From the NCBI RefSeq assembly GCF_001570365.1, contig NZ_BBYK01000039.1:334790-398789 (forward strand): a stretch of 64,000 nucleotides of DNA, in the 5' to 3' direction. The DNA is from Microtetraspora fusca. GTDB lineage: Bacteria; Actinomycetota; Actinomycetes; Streptosporangiales; Streptosporangiaceae. Shown here piece after piece: positions 1 to 9,630 of this stretch. Position numbers and translations under genes: made by a program. The notes under the pieces are model-generated. The model searched no databases. It worked only from the letters and a program-made list of their open reading frames with translations, and was not told the origin of the DNA. Every line of letters begins with the position of its first letter. Within the stretch, counting starts at the first letter, position 1.

Positions 1-399
1 GGTCACTCTTTGTGTGTGGCCGAGTCTGGTGCGCAACCATCACCCGTCTCGTGTGGAGCCGGTTCAGGGATGATCGTCGAGAGTGAGGCCGACTTAGACG
101 ATCCCAGAGCCGAATCCGTGCCATCTTCCTTCTGTGATCTGCGTCACATTCCACGTCCTGACTTGAGGGCGTCCCGCCGGTCATGGTTCGCGGCCAAATT
201 TGCCGTCTGACCAGGTCAAACGGCATTGTCTCCTTTTGATCGTCTTTTGGGTAACGAAACGGTCACTCGTCCGACCTGCGCAAATGATGACCTCAAACCG
301 CCTTACGGGGAGTTGGTGCGGCTTGTAGGTTCTTGACCTGTCCTTAACTGACGGATGGGGCGCAGATGACGTCCCACGACAGCCCAAGGAGCTTTTCCC
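1..399. other. leading intergenic region
   Basis: I see no convincing gene here. The only open frame on the plus strand (10-210) has no ribosome binding site or recognisable sequence. The region is richer in A and T around 220-300 than its surroundings and presumably carries the promoter of the protease gene that follows. An AAGGAG ribosome binding site at 386-391 belongs to that gene. Confidence 0.5.
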
Positions 400-1953
400 T
401 TGAAGCGCACCCTCGCCATCGGCGGAACCCTCACCGGCCTCCTGGCCGCCGGCCTGGTGGCCTCTCCGGCCCAGGCGGGCGGCTACAGCGTCAAGGAGAC
501 GCTGGCCGGCACCTCGCAGGCCGCACAGCAGGTCGCCTTCTTCTGGTCGGCGCAGATGCTGAAGCAGGCCACGCCGTACAACGTCGAGACCACGGTCTCG
601 GCGAAGCACATCTCCACCGGCGGGCCGTCCAAGAGCAGCAAGCCCGGCACGGTTCCGGCCATCGGGGACGAGAAGAAGTCGTCCTCGAAGTCCAAGAACG
701 TCAACCTTCCGAAGACCACCGGCAAGGTGTTCTTCCTCGGGGCGGACAACCAGCCGCACTGGTGCACCGCCACCTCCGTGCAGTCCAAGTACCGCAACCT
801 GGTCGCCACCGCCGGCCACTGTGTGTACGACACGAAGAGCAACAAGGCCACCCTCGACAAGTGGGTCTTCGTGCCCGGCTACTACCAGGGCAAGACCCCG
901 TGGGGCATCTACGTCGGCAAGCAGGCGTTCACGCACTACGACTACGACGTCTACGAGGACGGCGACCGCGACTACGCGTTCGTGACGGTCTACAACGGCA
1001 TCCAGCTCGCCGGTGACAAGGAAGTCGACAAGAAGACCTACGACGCCTACACCGGTGACAAGCAGATCCTCTCCGAGGAGGTCAGCGCCGCCGAGTTCGC
1101 CGCGAAGTACACCGAGGGCGGGCCGTACTGGAAGAAGGCGCTCGACCCCGAGAGCGTGGAGGTGGACCCGCCGGCCGACGGCCACGCCAAGCACGACGAG
1201 TACTACACCAAGGGCATCGACGGCATCAAGCTGACCGCCGTCGAGGTCGACGCCAAGACCTACAAGGCGGCCCCTGGCGGCACCAACGCCATGAAGAACG
1301 GCGAGAAGTGCCCGAACTGGTGCGGCCACCAGAGCGACGTGTGGACCCGGATCTCCATGATCGAGTACCACAAGCTCAAGCACGACAAGAACTTCCTGGG
1401 CGACCTCAAGGTGGAGCGCGGCAAGCGCTACATCGAGGCGTACAAGAAGCAGTACTTCCTCAAGCGGTGGATCAAGACCAGCACCCAGGAGAAGTACTAC
1501 AAGGACCACTACTACGTCCGCGCGGTCTCCAACGTCGGCCGCCTGGGCGACCAGGTCGGCGGCCAGGGCCTGGCCTACAACCAGAAGCTCGGCAAGAACG
1601 TCTACGTCTTCGGCTACCCGAGCGGGTCGCACCCGGACGGCAACCACGCCTACACCGGCCAGACCCTCAAGTGGAGCTACGGCAAGACGTTCGCCGCCAA
1701 GGCTCCCGCGATCAAGGCCGAGGAACTGGTCGCCGTGAAGTCCTCCTTCACCGGTGAGGGCTCCCTCGGCTCGGCGTGGCTGCTCAACTACAAGAACAAC
1801 CGCCGCCTCGGCTACCTGAACGGCGTGACCATCGCGGTCGCCGACCGTGACGGCAACAAGCGGATCGACACCAGCATGTCCCCGTACTTCGACGGGGAGA
1901 CGTACGGCGTCTACAAGCAGGCCGCCAACGTCTGGTCGGGTTCGATCGTCTAG
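400..1953 (+). CDS. secreted trypsin-like serine protease
   Basis: The 517-residue product starts with TTG, chosen because AAGGAG lies 8 bases upstream and the first residues form a classical signal peptide (MKRTLAIGG through SPAQAGG). The catalytic histidine is visible in TAGHCVYD near residue 140, and the likely aspartate in DRDYAFV near residue 193. The serine region near residue 455 reads GEGSLGSAW rather than the usual GGSSGGPW. A serine is present, but the oxyanion-hole glycines are altered. The protein is lysine- and tyrosine-rich and much longer than a minimal trypsin fold, with extra sequence between the Asp and Ser motifs. It is monocistronic. The secreted protease-like role is inferred from the fold; activity is less certain. 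Confidence 0.8.
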   Translation: MKRTLAIGGTLTGLLAAGLVASPAQAGGYSVKETLAGTSQAAQQVAFFWSAQMLKQATPYNVETTVSAKHISTGGPSKSSKPGTVPAIGDEKKSSSKSKNVNLPKTTGKVFFLGADNQPHWCTATSVQSKYRNLVATAGHCVYDTKSNKATLDKWVFVPGYYQGKTPWGIYVGKQAFTHYDYDVYEDGDRDYAFVTVYNGIQLAGDKEVDKKTYDAYTGDKQILSEEVSAAEFAAKYTEGGPYWKKALDPESVEVDPPADGHAKHDEYYTKGIDGIKLTAVEVDAKTYKAAPGGTNAMKNGEKCPNWCGHQSDVWTRISMIEYHKLKHDKNFLGDLKVERGKRYIEAYKKQYFLKRWIKTSTQEKYYKDHYYVRAVSNVGRLGDQVGGQGLAYNQKLGKNVYVFGYPSGSHPDGNHAYTGQTLKWSYGKTFAAKAPAIKAEELVAVKSSFTGEGSLGSAWLLNYKNNRRLGYLNGVTIAVADRDGNKRIDTSMSPYFDGETYGVYKQAANVWSGSIV

Positions 1954-2029
1954 TTCCCCCATCGGGTGATTCCGCCCGTCAGGGAAGCACGACCTAGGGA
2001 TGAGCTCCTAGGGAAAAAGGGATGCCATC

Positions 2030-2056
2030 GGGGTCCGGCGCTCGGCGCCGGGCCCC
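2030..2056. terminator. bidirectional hairpin terminator
   Basis: A 12-base stem with one G-T pair closes a 3-base loop (GGGGTCCGGCGC, TCG, GCGCCGGGCCCC). It lies between the convergent protease and glycosidase genes and probably ends both transcripts. Two CCTAGG palindromes at about 1993-2012 lie just before it. Confidence 0.65.
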
Positions 2057-2079
2057 GGTTCGGCGTCTCCTGACCTGTT

Positions 2080-3849
2080 TCAGGACGGCGCCTGGGAGGC
2101 GAGGCCGAGCGCGGTGCCGACCAGCGGGATGTGCGAGAGCGCCTGCGGGAAGTTGCCGGTCATCCGCCCCTCGTACGGGTCGTACTCCTCGGACAACAGG
2201 CCCACGTCGTTGCGCAGGGCGATCAGCCGCTCGAAGAGGGCCCGCGCCTCGCGGGCCCTGCCCTGCAGGAGGTAGTTGTCCGCCAGCCAGAAGCTGCACG
2301 CGAGGAACGCCGACTCGCCGGGCGGCAGCCCGTCCACCCCGGAGTCGCTGTCGTAGCGGCGCAGCAGGCCCTGATGGCCCAGCTCGGACTCGATGGCCGC
2401 CACGGTGCCGCGCATCCGCTCGTCGTCCGCGGGGAGGAAACCCACGGGCGCCATCCGCAGCAGCGCCGCGTCCACATCCTTTCCGCCGTAATACTGCGTG
2501 AACGTGCGGCGCTCGGCGTTGTACCCCTTGGCACAGACCTCCGTGAAGATGTCCTCGCGGAGCCGCCGCCACCGGTCCACCGGGCCTTCCAGCCCGAGCC
2601 GCTCGGTGGCCCGCACCGCCCGGTCCGCGGCCACCCACGCCATCACCTTGGAGGAGGTGAACTGGCGGCACGGCCCGCGGATCTCCCAGATCCCCCGGTC
2701 CGGCCGCCGCCAGTTGGACTCCAGGAACTCCAGCAGGTCGCGCTGGACCTCCCACGCGCGGTCGTCCGGGGCCATGCCGTACCGCCTGGCCTGGTGCATC
2801 GCGTCCATGAGCTCGCCGTACATGTCGAGCTGGAGCTGGTCGGTGGCCGAGTTGCCGATGCGCACCGGCGCCGAGTCCGCGTAGCCGGGCAGCCACGGCA
2901 GCTCGATCTCGAGGAGCCGCCGCTCCCCTGTCACGCCGTAAAGGATCTGCATCTGCTCGGGACGGCCGGCGACCGCGCGCAGCAACCAGTCGCGCCAGGC
3001 CACCGCCTCCTCGGCGTAGCCGCCTTCGAGCAGGGCCTTGAGCGTGAAGGTGGCGTCCCTGATCCAGCAGTAGCGGTAGTCCCAGTTGCGCGTGCCGCCG
3101 ATCCGCTCGGGGAGCGATGTGGTCGGTGCGGCCACCACCCCGCCGCTCGGGGCGTACGTCAACGCCTTCAACGTGATGAGCGAACGCACGACCGCGTCCC
3201 GGTAGGGCCCCTCGTACGCGCACCGGCCGGCCCAGTCGCGCCACCAGCGGGTGGTCTCCTCGACCGAGCGGGTGAGGTCGTCCGGCCGCCGCGGCTCCCG
3301 CCCGAGCGGCGTCCACACGAGGTGGAAGTCGGCCGCGCGCCCCTCGGACAGCTCGAACTCCCCGCACAGCCGCCCGTCCGCGAGGGACAGCTCGACGTCG
3401 CAGGTCAGCGTCAGCGTGTCCGGGCCGGCGAAGGCCTGCACCCGCCGCCCCTCCCGCCGCAGCCACGGCACGATGTGTCCGTAGTCGAAGGCGGGGACGA
3501 GCTCGCAGCGCAGCCGCACCCGCCCGCGGACCCCCTCGACCCGGCGCGCGATCTCGGCCTCGCCGTCGCGCAGCGGCATCCAGTCGGTCAGCCGCACCTG
3601 CCCGTCGCCGGTCGCGTACTCCGTCTCCAGGACCAGCGTGTCCTCCCGGTAGGCCCGCCGTACGACACGGCCCCCGCCCGCCGGGCCGAGCAGCCAGCGG
3701 CCGTGTCCCGGGTGGCCGAGCAGGGAGGCGAAGCACGCGCCCGAGTCGAACCGGGGCAGGCACAGCCAGTCGATCGACCCGTCCAGGCCCACCAGCCCGG
3801 CGGTGCGCAGGTTGCCGATCAGCGCGTAGTCCTCAATCGCCTGCGGCAT
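2080..3849 (-). CDS. glycoside hydrolase family 15 protein (glucoamylase/trehalase-like)
   Basis: The product has 589 residues. I chose the ATG at 3849 (MPQAIEDYALIG) because the conserved GH15 N-terminus starts there; the longer upstream frame is unrelated in sequence. Family marks are SIDWLCLPRFDSGACF near residue 25, RNWDYRYCWIRDATF in the middle and SEEYDPYEGRMTGNFPQ near the end, which holds the expected catalytic acidic residues. There is no signal peptide, so it should act in the cytoplasm on alpha-glucosides such as trehalose or short glucans. The start overlaps the end of the upstream enolase-superfamily gene by 17 bases, making it the last gene of a four-gene operon. The exact substrate cannot be read from sequence. 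Confidence 0.88.
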   Translation of the reverse strand: MPQAIEDYALIGNLRTAGLVGLDGSIDWLCLPRFDSGACFASLLGHPGHGRWLLGPAGGGRVVRRAYREDTLVLETEYATGDGQVRLTDWMPLRDGEAEIARRVEGVRGRVRLRCELVPAFDYGHIVPWLRREGRRVQAFAGPDTLTLTCDVELSLADGRLCGEFELSEGRAADFHLVWTPLGREPRRPDDLTRSVEETTRWWRDWAGRCAYEGPYRDAVVRSLITLKALTYAPSGGVVAAPTTSLPERIGGTRNWDYRYCWIRDATFTLKALLEGGYAEEAVAWRDWLLRAVAGRPEQMQILYGVTGERRLLEIELPWLPGYADSAPVRIGNSATDQLQLDMYGELMDAMHQARRYGMAPDDRAWEVQRDLLEFLESNWRRPDRGIWEIRGPCRQFTSSKVMAWVAADRAVRATERLGLEGPVDRWRRLREDIFTEVCAKGYNAERRTFTQYYGGKDVDAALLRMAPVGFLPADDERMRGTVAAIESELGHQGLLRRYDSDSGVDGLPPGESAFLACSFWLADNYLLQGRAREARALFERLIALRNDVGLLSEEYDPYEGRMTGNFPQALSHIPLVGTALGLASQAPS

Positions 3850-4945
3850 CGGCGCCTCCGGTGCGGAACCTCGCCACATCGGCCTCCCGCAGATCGAGGC
3901 CGAGGCCGGGACGGGACAGGTCGGGCCGCAGCACGCCCTCGACCGGTTCACGGAAGCCGTCGAAGAACTTCGACTCGATCCTGACGTGGTCGTGGAACCA
4001 CTCCAGGTGCCGGACGTTCGGCGTCGCCAGCGCGACGTGCAGGTGCAGCTGCGGCGCGCAGTGCCCGGACACGTCGAGGCCGCGCGCGGCGGCGAGCGCG
4101 GCGGCCCGACGCCACTCCAGCATCCCGCCGCACCGGGTGACGTCGATCTGCAGGCAGTCGACCACGCCGGTCAGCCGCCGGAAGGTGTACAGGTCGCAGC
4201 CGTACTCCCCCGCCGCGACGTCGGCGCGCACCGCGTCGCGGACCCGGCGCAGGCCCGCGATGTCGTCGGAGGTGACCGGCTCCTCGAACCACCGGACGTC
4301 CCACTCCTCCATCGCCCGGCCCATCCGGATCGCCTGCTTCGGCGTGTACGCGCCGTTGGCGTCGACGTACAGCTCGGCGTGGTCGCCGACGGCCTCGCGG
4401 GCCTGCCGTACGCGCTGGAGGTCGCGTTCCTCCCGGGTGCCCCGGCTTTCGCCGATCTTGAGCTTCGCGCGCGGGATCCCCTGGTCGTGGACCCAGCCGC
4501 CGAGTTGCTCGGCCAGGACCGCGTGGGGATAGGTGGTGAAGCCGCCACTGCCGTAGACGCGCACCCCGTCGACCGCCTGGCCGAACAGCACGCAGAGCGG
4601 CACGCCGAGCAGCCGCGCTTTCAGGTCCCACAACGCGGTCTCGATCGCCGAGATCGCGTACCCGCACACGCCCGGCCGGCCGTCGTTGCGGATCTTGCGG
4701 ACCATCTCCTGGAACGCGCCGGGCACGTCGAACGCGTTCCGGCCGATCATCACCGGGGCCAGCTCGTCGTGGGCGACCGCGGCGCACGCGGCGGCGCCGT
4801 ACGTCCAGCCGAGGCCGCTCTGCCCGCCGCCGGTGACCTGGACCACGACGACGGTCGTCCGATCCCAGGCCAGCGTGCCGTCGGCCTCCGGCCGGTCGGT
4901 CGGCACGGTGTAGGCGGTCGCGCGCAGGCTCCGGATCGGCGTCAT
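3833..4945 (-). CDS. enolase-superfamily enzyme (mandelate racemase/sugar-acid dehydratase type)
   Basis: The protein has 370 residues and starts at MTPIRSLRATAY, where the ATG overlaps the TGA of the upstream oxidase by four bases. The (beta/alpha)8-barrel signature is complete. KLKIGES carries the catalytic lysines. YVDANGAY, WFEEPV and AGEYGCD supply the metal-binding Asp-Glu-Glu ligands. GHCAPQLH has a candidate catalytic histidine. Members of this group abstract a proton alpha to a carboxylate and commonly dehydrate sugar acids. The neighbouring glycosidase and 2-hydroxyacid oxidase make a sugar-acid role plausible, but the substrate is an inference. Confidence 0.85.
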   Translation of the reverse strand: MTPIRSLRATAYTVPTDRPEADGTLAWDRTTVVVVQVTGGGQSGLGWTYGAAACAAVAHDELAPVMIGRNAFDVPGAFQEMVRKIRNDGRPGVCGYAISAIETALWDLKARLLGVPLCVLFGQAVDGVRVYGSGGFTTYPHAVLAEQLGGWVHDQGIPRAKLKIGESRGTREERDLQRVRQAREAVGDHAELYVDANGAYTPKQAIRMGRAMEEWDVRWFEEPVTSDDIAGLRRVRDAVRADVAAGEYGCDLYTFRRLTGVVDCLQIDVTRCGGMLEWRRAAALAAARGLDVSGHCAPQLHLHVALATPNVRHLEWFHDHVRIESKFFDGFREPVEGVLRPDLSRPGLGLDLREADVARFRTGGADAAGD

Positions 4946-7863
4946 CGCGAGCCGGGGGTCCGATCCGCCGGCACCGGTTCCGGCCGCCGCGCCTGCCGGG
5001 GCAGCGCGCCGGAGACGGCCTCCCGCCATGCCTCGTCCAGCGCCTCGGCGAGATGGATCGGCCGCCGCCCGATCTGCGCCTGCTCGATCTGCGTACGGCA
5101 ACTGAACCCGTCGGCGAGGACGAGCGCGTGCGGCGGGGCGGCGCGCAGCGCGGGCAGCAGTGCGTCCTCGGCGCACGCCATCGACACGGCGTGGTGGCCG
5201 TCCTCGAACCCGAAGTTCCCAGCGAGCCCGCAGCATCCGGCGTCGAGCACGGTCAGCCGCGCCCCGGCCGCCTCAAGCAGCCGCCGGTCCGCGTCGAACC
5301 GCATGACCGCGTGCTGGTGGCAGTGCGGCTGCGCGACGACATCGCGGTCCATCGGGGGCGGCTCCACGCCGTGCTCGTCCAGCAGCTCGGCGAGAGTGCG
5401 CGTCTGGTCGCGCAGCCGCCTGACGTCGAGGTCGTTCGGCATCAGTTCCGCGGCGTCGGCGCGGAACACGGCCGTGCAGGACGGTTCGAGGCCGACGATC
5501 GGGAGCCCCGCCCTGATCTCCTCGCGGAGCACCCCGAGAGTCCGCTCGATCACCTTGCGCGCGACGCCGAGCTGCCCCGTGGAGATCCAGGTCAGGCCGC
5601 AGCACGCCGCCGCGCGCGGCAGCCGTACGGTGAACCCGGCCCGCTCCAGGACCCGGACCGCGGCCACACCGACCTCCGGGTGGAAGTTGTCGGTGAAGGT
5701 GTCCGGCCACAGCAGCACCTCGCCGCGGTGGCCGTCGCCGTGCGGCCCCCGGCGGCGGTAGGACCGGCTGAACCTGGCGGCGGCGAAGGGCGGGAGCGCC
5801 CGCTCCCGCGCGATGCCGCCGATGCGCTTGACCAGGGCGTCCAGCGGAGGCGTCCCGGTGACGAAGTTGACCAGGTCGGGCGCGATCGCCGCGAGCCGCG
5901 CCCACACCGGCAGCCATCCCATCGAGTAGTGGGCGCGCGGGCGCAGCCGCCCGGCGTAGTGGTGGGCCATGAACTCGGCCTTGTACGTCGCCATGTCCAC
6001 GTTGACCGGGCAGTCGCTCTTGCAGCCCTTGCAGGCCAGGCACAGGTCGAGGGCGTCCATCACGGCCTCGGAGCGCCAGCCGTCGTCGATCACGCCGCCG
6101 TTCACCATCTCGAACAGCAGCCGGGCCCGGCCTCGGGTGGAGTGCTTCTCCTCGCGGGTCGCGCGGTAGCTCGGGCACATGACGCCGCCCTTCTCGTGGC
6201 GGCACTTGCCGACGCCCACGCAGCGCAGCGCCGCCCGCGCGAACGAGCCCCGGTCGTGCGGATAGGCGAAGTGCGTGTCGAGGTGGGGCGGCGCGTAGTC
6301 GGTGCCCAGGCGCAGGTTCTCGTCCATCCGGTACGGCTCGTCACCCGAGAGGCGGATCAGCTTCCCGGGGCTCATCCGCTCGTGCGGGTCGAAGATCGCC
6401 TTGAACTCGGTGAACGCCGGCATGAGCTCGGTGCCGAACATGGTGGGCCACAGCTCGCCGCGGGCCTGGCCGTCGCCGTGCTCTCCGGACATTGAGCCGT
6501 TGTAGGAGACGGCGAGGTCGGCCGCCCGCTCCACGAACTCCCGATATTTCCTGATCCCCTCGGCCGTGACCAGGTCGAACGGGATCCGGGTGTGCACGCA
6601 CGCCTGCCCGAAGTGTCCGTACAGCGAGGACGCCTCGGCGTAGTCGTACTCCTCCTGGAGCCGGTGCAGATCGCGCAGGTAGGAGCCGAGATCCTCCGGG
6701 GCGACCGCGGAGTCCTCCCAGCCGGGCCAGGTGTCCGGTTCGAGCGGCACCCAGGCGGTCGCGCCGAGGCCGGCCTCGCGGATCTGCCACAGCTCGTCCT
6801 CGCGCCGGGGGTCGTCGAAGAAGCGCACGGCGTGGCCGAGCTCCTCGGCCAGGTCCCGCGCCCTGGCGTCCGCCTCGTCCTGGGTGTCCCCGCTGAACAT
6901 GACGATCAGCCATCCCGCGCCCTCGGGCAGCAGGCGCAGCGCCTCGGCGTTGAGGTGCTTGCGCTTCTCGAAGCCGATCAGCTTGTCGTCCAGCCCCTCC
7001 AGGACGAGCGGCTTGTGCGGCAGGATCGAGGGCACCGCGTCCGCCGCCTCGAAGATCGACGGATAGCCGAGGACGACCATCGCCCGCGCCTTCGGCCGGT
7101 CCACCAGCCGCATCCGCGCCCGCAGGATCGTGACCAGAGTGGACTCCGACCCGACCAGCGCGTTCGCGAGGTCGAAGCCGTTCTCCGGCAGGAGGGCGTC
7201 GAGGTTGTATCCCGAGACCCGGCGCGGGATGGCCGGGAATCGACGCCGGATCTCCTCGCCGTACCGCTCGGCGATCGAGCGCAGCCGCGCGGTCATCTGC
7301 GCGGGCACGCCGTCGCCGCCGCCCGGCCCCGCCCAGAAGCGGTCGCCGTCGTACGTCAGCACGTCGAGGCCGAGCACGTTGTCGGACATCTTGCCGAACG
7401 CCTGGGCGGTGGAGCCGCAGGAGTTGTTGCCCAGCATCCCGCCGATCGTGCAGTGGTCGTGCGTCGCCGGCCGGGGCCCGACCATGAGGTCGTGCTCGGC
7501 GATGCGCGCGTTGAGCGTGTCGAGCACGATGCCCGGTTCGACCGTCACGCTCTTGGCATCGGGATCGAACTCGACGACCCGGTCGCAATACTTGGACCAG
7601 TCGATGACGACGGCCGCGTTGCAGCACTGCCCGCCGAGGCTGGTGCCGCCGCCGCGCGACAGCACCGGGACGTCCTGCTCGCGGCACACCGCCACCGCCT
7701 CCACCGCGGCCTCCACGGTGTGCGGGACGACCACGCCGACCGGCACCTGCCGGTAGTTGCTCGCGTCGGTGGAGTACAGCGCGCGGCTGCCGTCGTCGAA
7801 CCTGACCTCGCCGTCCACGCGGCGGCGCAGCTCGCTTTCGAGCAGGAGGTTGCGGGAAGCCAT
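4942..7863 (-). CDS. FAD-linked oxidase fused to Fe-S/CCG domain (D-2-hydroxyacid dehydrogenase, YdiJ-like)
   Basis: The 973-residue fusion has a PCMH-type FAD-binding domain near residues 40-260 (VVPHTVEAAVEAV, SRGGGTSLGGQCC), then an FAD-oxidase C-terminal domain to about residue 530. A ferredoxin-like module follows near residues 570-660, with two cysteine clusters (CVGVGKCRHEKGGVMCP and CLACKGCKSDCP). The C-terminal half carries two CCG motifs (CCGLTWISTG and CCGLAGNFGFE). This architecture oxidises D-lactate, D-2-hydroxyglutarate or similar acids and passes electrons to the quinone pool. The ATG is three bases after the stop of the ThDP gene, and the 3' end overlaps the enolase-family gene, so the operon is translationally coupled. 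Confidence 0.88.
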   Translation of the reverse strand: MASRNLLLESELRRRVDGEVRFDDGSRALYSTDASNYRQVPVGVVVPHTVEAAVEAVAVCREQDVPVLSRGGGTSLGGQCCNAAVVIDWSKYCDRVVEFDPDAKSVTVEPGIVLDTLNARIAEHDLMVGPRPATHDHCTIGGMLGNNSCGSTAQAFGKMSDNVLGLDVLTYDGDRFWAGPGGGDGVPAQMTARLRSIAERYGEEIRRRFPAIPRRVSGYNLDALLPENGFDLANALVGSESTLVTILRARMRLVDRPKARAMVVLGYPSIFEAADAVPSILPHKPLVLEGLDDKLIGFEKRKHLNAEALRLLPEGAGWLIVMFSGDTQDEADARARDLAEELGHAVRFFDDPRREDELWQIREAGLGATAWVPLEPDTWPGWEDSAVAPEDLGSYLRDLHRLQEEYDYAEASSLYGHFGQACVHTRIPFDLVTAEGIRKYREFVERAADLAVSYNGSMSGEHGDGQARGELWPTMFGTELMPAFTEFKAIFDPHERMSPGKLIRLSGDEPYRMDENLRLGTDYAPPHLDTHFAYPHDRGSFARAALRCVGVGKCRHEKGGVMCPSYRATREEKHSTRGRARLLFEMVNGGVIDDGWRSEAVMDALDLCLACKGCKSDCPVNVDMATYKAEFMAHHYAGRLRPRAHYSMGWLPVWARLAAIAPDLVNFVTGTPPLDALVKRIGGIARERALPPFAAARFSRSYRRRGPHGDGHRGEVLLWPDTFTDNFHPEVGVAAVRVLERAGFTVRLPRAAACCGLTWISTGQLGVARKVIERTLGVLREEIRAGLPIVGLEPSCTAVFRADAAELMPNDLDVRRLRDQTRTLAELLDEHGVEPPPMDRDVVAQPHCHQHAVMRFDADRRLLEAAGARLTVLDAGCCGLAGNFGFEDGHHAVSMACAEDALLPALRAAPPHALVLADGFSCRTQIEQAQIGRRPIHLAEALDEAWREAVSGALPRQARRPEPVPADRTPGSR

Positions 7864-7866
7864 GAT

Positions 7867-9630
7867 CTAGTCGCCCATCTGCTGGATCCGGTCCTTGAAC
7901 AGCGTGGTCGCGATCGCCACCTTGTGCGGCTGGCCACGGAGGAACGCCTGGGTGAACTTCTTGGCCTGCTGATAGGTCACCTTGCCCGGCATGGGCGGTT
8001 CGTTCGGGTCGACGTTCACGTCGACCAGCGCCGGCCCGTCGTGCGCCAGCGCCTCCGCCACGGCCGACCCGACGTCGGCGGCGCGGGTGACCTTCGCCCC
8101 GAAGCCGTGGCAGGCGCGGGCCCAGATCGAGAAGTCGGGCCAGGGCTCGTCGAAGCGCACCCCGTGCTCGGGGTAGCCGAGCACCATCTGCTCCCACAGG
8201 ATCTGGCCGAGCGAGTTGTTGTTGTTGATCACGACCTTGATCGGCAGGCCGTGCTGCGCGGCGGTGAGGAACTCGGCCATCAGCATGGCGAAGCCGCCGT
8301 CGCCGACGAACGCGATCACCTGCCGCCCCGGGAAGGCGTGCTGCATCGCGACCGCGTACGGCAGGCCGGGCGCCATCGTGGCGAGGTTGCCGGACAGGTA
8401 GAAGCCGCGGTTGCCTCTGATCGTCCAGTGCCGGGCCGCCCACGTGGCGATGGTGCCGCTGTCGCAGGTGAGGATGGCGTCGTCGCTCGCCTGGTCGTCG
8501 ATGACCGACATGAGGTACTGCGGAGCGATGGGGTCGCGTTCCGGGTTCTCCAGCGCCTCCATGTCCGACCGCCAGGACCTCATCTTCTCCTGATATTTCT
8601 GGAGATGGGCGTGGTCGTGCTCGTCGAGCAGCGGCAGCAGGGCGCGCAGGCCCTCCTTGGCGTCCCCGATCACGGGCACGTCGGTGGGGATGCGGACGCC
8701 GGCCCGTGACGGGTCCACCTCCAGTTGCACCACCTTGACCTTGCCCGCCGGCGGCAGGTGCTTGGTGTAGGGGAAGTTCGTGCCGACCATGAACAGCACG
8801 TCCACGTCGTCGACCAGTTCCTCGCTCGGCCGCGTGCCGAGCAGCCCGATCCCGCCCGTCGTGTACGGCGAGTCGTCCGGGATCACCGCCTTGCCGGGGA
8901 GCGTCTTGATCACCGGCGCGCCGAGGCGTTCCGCGACGGCGAGGACCTCGTCGCGCGCGTGCAGCGCGCCCGCGCCGACCAGCATCCCGGGCCGCACGGC
9001 GGAGTTGAGCACGCTCGCGGCCTGCTCCAGGTCGGCCTCGCGCGGCCGTCCCGGCGGTCTGAGGTAGATCGGCGCCGTCTCCGGCGGCCGGGCCGGGGCC
9101 ACGTGCTCCCAGGGGTCGGCGCCCGCGGGCGCGACCTGGATGTCGTTCGGCAGGGTCAGGTGGGCCACCCCGCGCCGCGCGTACGCCGTCCGGATCGCGA
9201 TGTCCACCAGCGCGGGAAGCTGCACCGGGTTGTAGATCATCTCGTTGTAGACCGTGACGTCCTCGTACAGGCGCTCCAGGTGGACCTCCTGCTGGTAGCC
9301 GGTGCCGAGCACGGAGGTCTCCTGCATCCCGGTGATCGCCAGCACGGGCACGTGGTCGAGCTTCGCGTCGTACAGGCCGTTGAGCAGGTGGACGCCGCCG
9401 GGGCCGGATGTGGCGAGGCACACCCCGATGCGGCCGGTGGCCTTGGCGTGGCCGGTGGCCATGAAGGCCGCCGCCTCCTCGTGATGGACCAGGAAGAAGC
9501 GCACTTTGTCCTGGTGGCGTCTCAGCCCCTCCATGATCCCGTTGATGCCGTCGCCGGGCAGGCCGAAGACCGTGTCGACGCCCCAGGCGGCCAGCCGTTC
9601 GATCAGAGATTCCGACGCTATTTGGGCCAT
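7867..9630 (-). CDS. thiamine-diphosphate enzyme of the pyruvate oxidase/acetolactate synthase family
   Basis: The 587-residue protein starts at MAQIASESLIERL; the 11 residues that could be added upstream are not conserved-looking. The three-domain ThDP fold is clear. FGLPGDGINGIM and the catalytic-type glutamate in VHHEEAAAF are near the start. A central nucleotide-binding-like domain follows. The C-terminal ThDP motif begins GDGGFAML and ends NNNNSLGQ. Of the family members it most resembles PoxB-type pyruvate:quinone oxidoreductases. It is first in the minus-strand operon 9630 to 2080 and is divergent from the CPBP gene, so the operon promoter lies at 9631-9794. Confidence 0.85.
   Translation of the reverse strand: MAQIASESLIERLAAWGVDTVFGLPGDGINGIMEGLRRHQDKVRFFLVHHEEAAAFMATGHAKATGRIGVCLATSGPGGVHLLNGLYDAKLDHVPVLAITGMQETSVLGTGYQQEVHLERLYEDVTVYNEMIYNPVQLPALVDIAIRTAYARRGVAHLTLPNDIQVAPAGADPWEHVAPARPPETAPIYLRPPGRPREADLEQAASVLNSAVRPGMLVGAGALHARDEVLAVAERLGAPVIKTLPGKAVIPDDSPYTTGGIGLLGTRPSEELVDDVDVLFMVGTNFPYTKHLPPAGKVKVVQLEVDPSRAGVRIPTDVPVIGDAKEGLRALLPLLDEHDHAHLQKYQEKMRSWRSDMEALENPERDPIAPQYLMSVIDDQASDDAILTCDSGTIATWAARHWTIRGNRGFYLSGNLATMAPGLPYAVAMQHAFPGRQVIAFVGDGGFAMLMAEFLTAAQHGLPIKVVINNNNSLGQILWEQMVLGYPEHGVRFDEPWPDFSIWARACHGFGAKVTRAADVGSAVAEALAHDGPALVDVNVDPNEPPMPGKVTYQQAKKFTQAFLRGQPHKVAIATTLFKDRIQQMGD

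Noticed and set aside
181..1962. 593-codon open frame on the minus strand opposite the protease gene
   Set aside because: Composition is valine/leucine/glycine-rich as expected from the complement of a high-GC gene; the plus strand has a signal peptide, ribosome binding site and catalytic motifs.
1993..2012. CCTAGG palindromes as a transposon or resolvase site
   Set aside because: Two six-base palindromes near a gene end are not enough; there is no recombinase gene or target duplication nearby.
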